DNA of 64,000 nt, from contig NZ_JAQFIL010000001.1 in NCBI RefSeq assembly GCF_029504655.1, positions 3,105,001-3,169,000 on the forward strand, read 5' to 3'. Every line of letters begins with the position of its first letter. Positions within the stretch are counted from its first letter, which is position 1. A model generated the notes under the pieces. The model saw only the letters and a list, made by a program, of their open reading frames with translations, was not told the DNA's origin and ran no database searches. Of this stretch, positions 54,447 through 61,767 are shown in pieces. The translations under genes were made by a program, and so were the position numbers. This DNA comes from Catalinimonas alkaloidigena. GTDB lineage: Bacteria > Bacteroidota > Bacteroidia > Cytophagales > Cyclobacteriaceae.

Positions 54447-56900
54447 TTAGTAAAAAACCACTTCACAATCAGGGTGCTCTTCAGTAAATTTTTCTACGTC
54501 CTTGCTGGACACCCGGGTATTGTAGCAGGCAAGTCTTTCAAGCTGATAAAGGCCTTTGAGTGATTTAAGCTTCTTTACATTAGTGTTGAAACATTCCAGT
54601 ACCCTGAGATTTATCAGGGATGAAATATGTTTCAGTTTACTAACTTGTGTGCCAGAGCAATTTAGTACTTCAAGTTCTATCAAGTTTCTGAGAGGCTTCA
54701 AATCCTCAATCGGAGTATTTTGGCAGTCCAAATACTTGAGGTTTGTCAATTTACTTATAGGCTCCAAAGACCTGATAGGGTTACGAGAACAAGTCAGTTT
54801 TTCCAGAGAATACACCTGGCTCAAAGGAGATAGGTCTTTAACTGCGGTATTCGTAATTTCAAGCTCTCTCAGGTTTACAAATTCCCTGATCGGTGAGAGA
54901 TCCCATATTTCATTATTGTTACTTATTACCAGCTTTTCAGTAAAAGCGATTTCGTGCAATTGATCCTTACTGGGTATACCTGAAATTGCCATCTGATTTC
55001 TCATGGCTTCTTTCCAGGCAGGAGACAAAGCTTCATTCCACCACAAGCTTAATTCATCTGATTTGTAAATAACCAGACAGCCAGGATGACTGCGGATAAA
55101 CTCTAATATTTCAGGTTCCTGGAGTGATGTATGCTCACAACTAAGATGCTCAATATTATTTAAATCACTTAGGGGCGATAAACTGCTTACAGCAGTCTTA
55201 TCAATGTTCAAAATACTCAAATTTGATGCTTCGCTCAATGCGCCCACACTATCCACCAAAGTACCTGAACAGTCCAGATATTGCAGGTCCAACAGTTCAC
55301 TAAGCGGTTGCAGGCTTTGTACACTTGTATTCGCACAATTAAGTTTTCTGAGGTTACGCAGACGGCTTAAGGGATCTAAAGAAGTGATTTCCTTTTTGTT
55401 GCTAATATCAATACTTGTCAGGTTCGCGATTTCCGCAAGTTTTTCTTTACTCAGCGAATCAAAAGATACATACTGCGTAAAAATTTCTTTCCAATAGTTA
55501 TCCAGATCATCCCACCAACTCTGTAAAGCTTCTGATTCATAAATGACCAAAACACTGTTATTTACCATCATAAACCTGGTGGCATCCTGCTGTGTGATGG
55601 GCGTCTCATCGCAGTAAACCTTTTGCAAAGCGGGCAAACCCGCCAATGGATCAAGCGATTTGATAGGGGTATTATTACAATATAATATCTCTAAATTGAT
55701 GAGTTCAGACAATGCACTTAAATCATCTACAGGAGTGTACTCAATATTCAGTGTCTGTAAACTAACTGCACCTTTGATTGGCGCTAAGTTTTTAACATTT
55801 GTGCTGGAACAGTCAAGGTGCACAAGTCCGCTAAGACTGGTAATGTCATCTAGCGTAGTAACCGCAGTATTGGCAAATCTTAGGTCCTTAATGCCGGTTA
55901 AGGGTACTAACTCATATACTGATGTACTGTTGATGTATAGTTTTTCCAGTCGGGAAAAATTTGTGAGAATGCTCAGATCACTAATTTTTGTGCTGTTAGC
56001 GATGAGTTCTCTCAAATCCGTTGAATATTTTAATGGCTCCAGGCTATTTACAGCAGTACGACTGCAAATTAGTGTCTCCAGTTTAGTAAGGTTACGCAAA
56101 GGGACGATATCAGTGATACTGGTGCCGGAGATATCAAGGTAAGTAAGATTATTCATCCTGCTCAGCGGTTCCAATGTCTGTATATAGCGATTACCTGATA
56201 CATCTAACCTTTCAAGCGCGGCAATCTCCCTGAGCATTCTGTAATTGACGGAGTCTATACTTACATCTATTTCTTCTTTAAAAATTTGCTGCCAATCGTA
56301 AGGCACTTCGTTCCACCAGTTAGCAAGCTCTTCCCTTTCACTGAGCTTGGTCGTATAAATGCTGGCTATTTTAAGCTGTTTCTCAGCTTCATTTAAATTT
56401 ACCTCTATATACCTCAGTTGATTGGCATTGATGGTATCTTTACTGACGGTTACCCCTTGTAAATTACGGTTGGCAGTTAGCCTGAAAAATATTTTTCCTT
56501 CATCTGAGACGTAGTAGCTAACATCGTCCACATTAAATTCAAATGTGACGTTTTTGAAAAAGAAGTCAATATCCTTGAGATACGCCTGAACATTTTTATT
56601 AGTAACAACCACTCTCTCTTCATCAAGGTCATCCTCTATTTGTACTTCTTCATCTACAAACAGTTTTTTATAGCTTTCATTAATAATGGTCTCTTTCTGC
56701 TGGGTAGTAGCCTTCTCACTTCCCAGTATATTCATCATAGATTGCAGGAAAGAGACCATCTGGCTTGCCTGTTCTTTGTATTCATCAACCTGTTCAGAAG
56801 ATAGTTCTTTTACTTGTGACTGGGCGTAAGCAGTTGAAGAAAAAAGGATAAATACCAGGCTAAAGCAGGAGAATGTGTAGTAAAGCTTATGCTTTTTCAT
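54447..56900 (-). CDS. Three-module leucine-rich-repeat exported protein
   Basis: 817 residues. Signal peptide (SCFSLVFILFSSTAYA). Residues about 30-190 are a beta-rich domain of unknown name (IEDDLDEERVVVTNKNVQAY, then FFFKNVTFEFNVDDVSYYV). Then come three LRR modules, each opening with a Trp-Trp pair: W195 (NWWNEVPYDWQQIF), W462 (SWWDDLDNYWKEIF) and W620 (LWWNEALSPAWKEAM). Each holds many ~22-residue LRRs of the LxxLxxLxCxxTxV type (NLRKLNCANTSVQSLQPLS). Modules close with a cap of pattern F-x-P-x-C-x-VIY (FIRSHPGCLVIYKS, FTEEHPDCEVVFY). Overlaps the upstream gene by four bases. Likely an exported binding or adhesion protein. Confidence 0.8.
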   Translation of the reverse strand: MKKHKLYYTFSCFSLVFILFSSTAYAQSQVKELSSEQVDEYKEQASQMVSFLQSMMNILGSEKATTQQKETIINESYKKLFVDEEVQIEDDLDEERVVVTNKNVQAYLKDIDFFFKNVTFEFNVDDVSYYVSDEGKIFFRLTANRNLQGVTVSKDTINANQLRYIEVNLNEAEKQLKIASIYTTKLSEREELANWWNEVPYDWQQIFKEEIDVSIDSVNYRMLREIAALERLDVSGNRYIQTLEPLSRMNNLTYLDISGTSITDIVPLRNLTKLETLICSRTAVNSLEPLKYSTDLRELIANSTKISDLSILTNFSRLEKLYINSTSVYELVPLTGIKDLRFANTAVTTLDDITSLSGLVHLDCSSTNVKNLAPIKGAVSLQTLNIEYTPVDDLSALSELINLEILYCNNTPIKSLDPLAGLPALQKVYCDETPITQQDATRFMMVNNSVLVIYESEALQSWWDDLDNYWKEIFTQYVSFDSLSKEKLAEIANLTSIDISNKKEITSLDPLSRLRNLRKLNCANTSVQSLQPLSELLDLQYLDCSGTLVDSVGALSEASNLSILNIDKTAVSSLSPLSDLNNIEHLSCEHTSLQEPEILEFIRSHPGCLVIYKSDELSLWWNEALSPAWKEAMRNQMAISGIPSKDQLHEIAFTEKLVISNNNEIWDLSPIREFVNLRELEITNTAVKDLSPLSQVYSLEKLTCSRNPIRSLEPISKLTNLKYLDCQNTPIEDLKPLRNLIELEVLNCSGTQVSKLKHISSLINLRVLECFNTNVKKLKSLKGLYQLERLACYNTRVSSKDVEKFTEEHPDCEVVFY

Positions 56901-57727
56901 TTTTCGTAATAGATGTACTTGGTCAATATCCCTCTTTCTTTAGGGCTAACTTTGACAAGGTCTGAGATCAGCCAACCCCGGTTATAGCCAGGACGATTAA
57001 ATTTAGATAACTGGAAATACCAGCCATCTACCTGAAAGAAGTGAAACTTCACGTTTGATACCGTTTTAAACCTTAGATTAGAATTTTTAATTTCATAAAG
57101 CATAATAGACAGATAATCAGGCTGGTAGCCCCGAGCAGTGAACTGGTCTACCTTTTCTTTATTGTCCTGAAAAACTTTGCGAAGGTTCATGAAGTCTAAT
57201 TCATGGCTCATAGGGTGTAGAAACTCAACTCCCCCGGTGGTATCGCTACTGAATAATTTTGCAAAAGGGGCAAAGTAGGCTCTTGTGATAATCCATTTTG
57301 AACCTACTTTTTCTTCCTGTAACCTCAGAAAAAGAATGGCATTTTCCTCACGGCCATTGTAAGTAAAGCGAGCGTTCACTTCCGCGAACCATTCTCCCCC
57401 GTGAAAATCCAATATTACCGGATCTGATTTACTGTTAACTTTATCAATAAATTCGCTTTTCAGGGTATTTGACAAACTTGGATTCTGGTTGTCAAATAAC
57501 ATCTTGAGATATTTATCTCTTAATTTAGGCTCTTGGAAGTTTTTGTCGCCAGTATAATAGCGATTCCCCTCCTGGTCTTCCTCACCATTGAATCTGCGAA
57601 AAAACTGATTTATCTGCTTCGTTTCTGCGTATAATACACTTTCATCTCCTAAGTATTCTCCGATGCCCTGAGCCTGAGCAGCCCATGACAAGAGTATCAA
57701 TCCCAGCAATAAAGAAATTCTCGTCAT
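56897..57727 (-). CDS. Exported protein of unknown function in the LRR cluster
   Basis: 276 residues from ATG at 57727, which shares its A with the upstream stop (TAATG); an earlier in-frame Met would give a non-signal N-terminus. Signal peptide MTRISLLLGLILLSWAAQA. The mature protein is mixed alpha-beta with a WFAEVNARFTYNGREENAI segment and a final FHFFQVDGWYFQLSKF. No family recognised. The gene overlaps the LRR gene start by four bases. Confidence 0.65.
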   Translation of the reverse strand: MTRISLLLGLILLSWAAQAQGIGEYLGDESVLYAETKQINQFFRRFNGEEDQEGNRYYTGDKNFQEPKLRDKYLKMLFDNQNPSLSNTLKSEFIDKVNSKSDPVILDFHGGEWFAEVNARFTYNGREENAILFLRLQEEKVGSKWIITRAYFAPFAKLFSSDTTGGVEFLHPMSHELDFMNLRKVFQDNKEKVDQFTARGYQPDYLSIMLYEIKNSNLRFKTVSNVKFHFFQVDGWYFQLSKFNRPGYNRGWLISDLVKVSPKERGILTKYIYYEK

Positions 57728-58308
57728 TATGTTGTGGTTTCTGACACGCGAATGTCTCCTAAGAGCACATCCCAAAAATCAATTACTCGCCCACCTATTT
57801 GGGTTTCTTTCTTTTGAACAAATACAGTAATATCCTTCTTAGTAGTATCCTTGTATTCAAGACCATCATCTGACCTGCCTTCAAAACGCTGATAGATGGT
57901 AATTACCCCAACATAGGTACCATCAGGTTGCCTTTCCAGGTCACTGATATACTGAATATCATACCAACGAATAGTCACCTCATCATAGTTCAAAGCCATG
58001 AGATGTTCAAAGTAAGGTCTGATACCATAATATTCTATTTCAGAGCGATTTAAAGAACTTACTCCAATTTCCGCACCGGTTGCAAAAAGCTCTTCAGCAC
58101 GATCAATAACCCTGTTAGCTTCTGAAAAAGGGGTATCTTTATTACCCACTATGCTGATATATTTACTCAGATCGCGTACTTTTTCCAGCGCTAATGAGTC
58201 AATAGCTTGTTTCCTTTGTGGGCTGATGGATTCACTCTGGGCCTGGGCGGCAAAAACGAATACATTTAGCATCAGTAATGATGCTAGTATAGATTTAAGG
58301 TTAAGCAT
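57727..58308 (-). CDS. Exported protein sharing a domain pattern with the LRR protein N-terminus
   Basis: 193 residues, signal peptide (LLMLNVFVFAAQA). The C-terminal half (YFEHLMALNYDEVTIRWYDI, then GTYVGVITIYQRFEG and KKDITVFVQKKET) runs in parallel to the LRR protein's residues about 90-190 (DIDFFFKNVTFEFNVDDVSY, GKIFFRLTANRNLQG), suggesting one shared fold, perhaps NTF2-like. It starts one base inside the stop of the upstream gene and ends one base into the next start (both TAATG). Function unknown. Confidence 0.6.
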   Translation of the reverse strand: MLNLKSILASLLMLNVFVFAAQAQSESISPQRKQAIDSLALEKVRDLSKYISIVGNKDTPFSEANRVIDRAEELFATGAEIGVSSLNRSEIEYYGIRPYFEHLMALNYDEVTIRWYDIQYISDLERQPDGTYVGVITIYQRFEGRSDDGLEYKDTTKKDITVFVQKKETQIGGRVIDFWDVLLGDIRVSETTT

Positions 58309-59006
58309 TATCGGTAGTTTTTAATAAGTTCAACTTCTTTGATTTTACCATTTGCATCAACTTCTAAGTTGTGTATGGCAGCAGGCTGGCTTTTGGTATC
58401 TTTCAGATACTCAAGGTATTTTTTGATGGTGGTCGGTTCATCATAGTCAGTAGTACCTCCGCTCTGGCTGATAATAATCAGTACAGGCGTGTCAGGCGAG
58501 GAAAACATACTTAGGGCCTCACGAATACGATAGTTGGCATCAGAAGTACTTCTAGATGAAGAAAGTTCATTGAAAATATTTGTCAGTTGGGTATTGGCAT
58601 CTTCAGCTATCGCCTCTTTTCTGCCTCCTGTGGCTTCTCTTACCCTGTCTGCAGCATTACGTTCACGAGTGATGATAGCCTCAGCTCTGGCTATGAGATC
58701 CTGAATTTCAGCATCATCAATGTTCATATCTTTGATACGATTCAACTCACTTTCTTTTTCCTCAAGAGTCATTGAACCATTGTCATTAATAATCGCAAGC
58801 AGTGTAGCCCTTGCCTCAGCAATGCGCTCAGCTTTGGCAGCAGCAGCAGCTCTTGCTTCTTTTTTAGCTTTACAACCAGAGGTTCCTACCGCGGCCCCGC
58901 CGATTAGCAATATCATTATGATATGGACAATACTTATTGACTTGAGAAATCTGACCGGAAGCATAGATTTATCCGGTTGTTTTTTTTGTACAGTGCTGAT
59001 CTTCAT
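58308..59006 (-). CDS. Helical lipoprotein at the head of the LRR cluster
   Basis: 232 residues; the lipobox is GTSGC with Cys45 if Met1 is the start, or Cys31 if Met15 (58964) is used. After the lipid anchor comes a long Ala/Glu/Arg-rich helix (KEARAAAAAKAERIAEARAT), typical of a coiled coil, then SPDTPVLIIISQSGG and TTIKKYLEYLKDT, a C-terminal small alpha-beta region. No family recognised. First of four overlapping genes. Confidence 0.65.
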   Translation of the reverse strand: MKISTVQKKQPDKSMLPVRFLKSISIVHIIMILLIGGAAVGTSGCKAKKEARAAAAAKAERIAEARATLLAIINDNGSMTLEEKESELNRIKDMNIDDAEIQDLIARAEAIITRERNAADRVREATGGRKEAIAEDANTQLTNIFNELSSSRSTSDANYRIREALSMFSSPDTPVLIIISQSGGTTDYDEPTTIKKYLEYLKDTKSQPAAIHNLEVDANGKIKEVELIKNYR

Positions 59007-59370
59007 AGTTTGATCAATTAATAATTATTAGGTTATGCGAATGTAATATGAGCCTGTAATTGAATTTATTTTAACAGAAAGACAATAGATTTGACTTAAA
59101 AAGCAGACTAAAACACAAAAGTACTGCATGATGATAATACAATTATACAAACATATTTTCGTGCAATTGCCAAAAGAAGATACGTTTTTTCGGGCAGTTC
59201 TTGAGTTTCACCCTTCTTATAGGCTGATTATCAATATTTTTAGCGCCTAAAAATAAGAAAAATCTAACACCTATGCTTATTGCCTTTAAACAACACAAAT
59301 TCAGGTAAAGATAGTTATACAAAATGCTTGCCGAAAACTCAGAGAAGGGAAAAGTGCGTTTGAGATTTTT
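59007..59370. other. Intergenic region between the LRR cluster and the ABC permeases
   Basis: About 360 AT-rich bases upstream of the LRR cluster and downstream of the permease gene. It must hold the cluster promoter. I see no clear -7 element, terminator or small ORF. Confidence 0.4.
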
Positions 59371-61728
59371 TTATTCGTCTTTTAAAGACAAAACGGGATT
59401 AGTTTGTGTAATATGCAAACTATGATAGCAGGAGGTGAACATTGCCAGCAAAAATACTATGCTACCCGCAATGAAAAGTTGCATCCAGTCAAAAGTCACA
59501 TGGTACTCAAATAAGCTCAGCCAGCGGAACATGATCATTCCTGCCAGTGGCAGTGAAATTACGATTGCGAAGCCTACATTGGTCAGTGTATCTTTACTCA
59601 ACAGATAAAATATTTGCAAACGCCTGGCTCCCATCACCTTGTGTATACCCATAGCTTTGGTTCTAAGCTGTGCGTTCATGGCACTCATCCCAAAAAGGCC
59701 CATGCAGGAAATAACAATGGTAAGAATTGAGAAAAAAATAAACAGATCTATCATATGCTTTTCAGTTCTGTACTGCGCGGCAAGCTCCTGTTCTAAAAAA
59801 CTGTAGCTGATAGGAATATCCGGAAGAAAAGTCTGCCATGCAGATTCTATTTCTCCTACTTTATCGCCTTGAAGTTTTACCAACGCATGAGTTCCACCTT
59901 CAGGATTGAGGATAATGATCAAAGGTTCAATCGCATAATGGAGCGATTGGTAATGAAAATCTTTTACCACCCCAATAATTTCTCCCTCACCATCAAAACT
60001 GAGGCTTTCTCCTACTGCCCTATCCCATTGAAGTCGTTTACTTAAAGCTTCATTAATAATATACTGATGTTCACAGTCGCAAGCATCCCTGTAAAAATTA
60101 TTACCCTCCACCAGTGAAATTCCTAGTACTTCCAGATAATCTGCATCTGCATAGATTGCATTAACAGTTACCTCAATATTGTTCCCATCCATCTCCTGAA
60201 TAACTGTCCCCTTTAAGTATAGATTACCGGGCTTAGCACCCAATGTGACGCTTTCAGCATAATTCTTATCCAGTAGATACTGTTTAAAGCTGCTCATTAC
60301 TTCACTTTTTTCAGGTACCTCAGGTATAGATAGTACCATTAGCCGTTCTTCGTCATAGCCTAATTGCTTGTTCAGCATAAAGTCTAACTGCTGATATAGA
60401 ATCAAAGTACAAAGGACCATCCCTGTAGCGATAGAAAACTGGATCAGCTGTAGTACTTTATGAAAGCTCTTAGGTGAACTGTTGCTAAAATGATTCTTTA
60501 GAGCTTTTACAGGATCTGAAGAAGCCAGAAAAAACGCAGCATAACTACCAGCAAAAATGCCAATCAATAACAAGGTCATAACAAGGTACAAAAAGATGTT
60601 TTCGTACAACAGACTGTTGATATTCAGACTTATGTTTGTCGAAGCATACCAGAAGGGTTCCACTGCCTGTATCAGGAGAATAGCTATTACAGTAGAAATT
60701 AGCGTAAAAAGCAAAGACTCACTTAAATATTGAAACACAAGTTGGGATTTACGAGCTCCTATTACTTTGCGAATACCTACTTCAACATTTCTTTTGATGG
60801 ACTGGGCTATAAACAGATTGATGAAATTGATCGCTGCAATCGTTACCAGAAATATGGCGATAATACTGAGCACAACGATAAGACTCATATTCCCTTTTTC
60901 TTCAGTATCTCCGATCAAATCATTTGTAAAATGCAGATCAGCTATCGCAATAGCTTTATGATAAACATAAGATTCTTCTGTACCCCACTCTTCCTGCAAT
61001 ACAGGTGTAAACCAATGTTGATCAAAATTTTGCAAACTCAACTGTAAATCTGATAGTGCTGTATTTTTCTTTAGTAGAATGTACGTATATGCCTGAAAGT
61101 CTAGCCATTCATACTGACTATCATTCAATGATACCAAGGCTTCAAAGCGCAAGTCTGAATTTTGTGGTATGTCTTTGATCACCCCTCCTACTGAGTAGAT
61201 TTTACGATTCAGCATCAAGGGTCTTCCCAGCATATCATCATACCACACATCTTCAAAAAATTTGTCCGCCAGACTTTGGGTTAAAATTACGGTGTTTGGC
61301 TTTTTTAAAGGATTATTATTTTCTTGTGCCAGCCATTCTACCTCAAGTATATCAAAAATCTCAGGGTCCGCCTGGTAAAATTTGTGTTTACTATTTACCT
61401 GATAGCTGCCCAGTTTCACAACGGCTTCCATTGGTACAGCGCGGGCAGCAACTTCTATTTCATCTATTAACTTTTGTACCTGTTTAGCTACCGACATCGC
61501 AGTTGGAGCCAAATACTCACTTTTAGCACCAGCGGAAAGTATACTGCTAAGCCTGTATATCCTTTCGTGCCTAGGATGATAATTGTCAAAACTAAGTTCA
61601 AACTGTATGTAACGGAACATTAAAAACGCAGCGCTGATCCCTATTGCCAATCCAAAAATACTTATCCCGGAGGAAAGCTTATTCCTGCTGATGTTTCTGA
61701 TAGCGGAGAGCAGATAGTTTTTTAGCAT
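59371..61728 (-). CDS. FtsX/MacB-type ABC transporter permease
   Basis: 785 residues, the Bacteroidota double-FtsX form. N-terminal membrane segment (SGISIFGLAIGISAAFLMF), a periplasmic MacB-type domain, an FtsX core with three helices (about 285-420, preceded by NVEVGIRKVIGARKSQLVFQ), a second periplasmic domain, and a second FtsX core (MGIHKVMGARRLQIFYLL). Such permeases pair with a separate LolD/MacB-type ATPase, not found in this window, and move peptides, lipids or toxic compounds. Same operon as the next permease (39-base gap). Confidence 0.9.
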   Translation of the reverse strand: MLKNYLLSAIRNISRNKLSSGISIFGLAIGISAAFLMFRYIQFELSFDNYHPRHERIYRLSSILSAGAKSEYLAPTAMSVAKQVQKLIDEIEVAARAVPMEAVVKLGSYQVNSKHKFYQADPEIFDILEVEWLAQENNNPLKKPNTVILTQSLADKFFEDVWYDDMLGRPLMLNRKIYSVGGVIKDIPQNSDLRFEALVSLNDSQYEWLDFQAYTYILLKKNTALSDLQLSLQNFDQHWFTPVLQEEWGTEESYVYHKAIAIADLHFTNDLIGDTEEKGNMSLIVVLSIIAIFLVTIAAINFINLFIAQSIKRNVEVGIRKVIGARKSQLVFQYLSESLLFTLISTVIAILLIQAVEPFWYASTNISLNINSLLYENIFLYLVMTLLLIGIFAGSYAAFFLASSDPVKALKNHFSNSSPKSFHKVLQLIQFSIATGMVLCTLILYQQLDFMLNKQLGYDEERLMVLSIPEVPEKSEVMSSFKQYLLDKNYAESVTLGAKPGNLYLKGTVIQEMDGNNIEVTVNAIYADADYLEVLGISLVEGNNFYRDACDCEHQYIINEALSKRLQWDRAVGESLSFDGEGEIIGVVKDFHYQSLHYAIEPLIIILNPEGGTHALVKLQGDKVGEIESAWQTFLPDIPISYSFLEQELAAQYRTEKHMIDLFIFFSILTIVISCMGLFGMSAMNAQLRTKAMGIHKVMGARRLQIFYLLSKDTLTNVGFAIVISLPLAGMIMFRWLSLFEYHVTFDWMQLFIAGSIVFLLAMFTSCYHSLHITQTNPVLSLKDE

Positions 61729-61767
61729 GAAAAGAAGTATTTAAACTATTTCACTTTAAAGACTGCA

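Noticed and set aside
55660..56142. 160-residue plus-strand open frame opposite the LRR gene
   Set aside because: It is a reverse-strand shadow of regular LRR codons, with no start context or motif.
54447..56900. Possible nucleotide tandem repeat or CRISPR in the LRR gene
   Set aside because: The repetition is at protein level with variable DNA; no identical repeat-spacer pattern is present.
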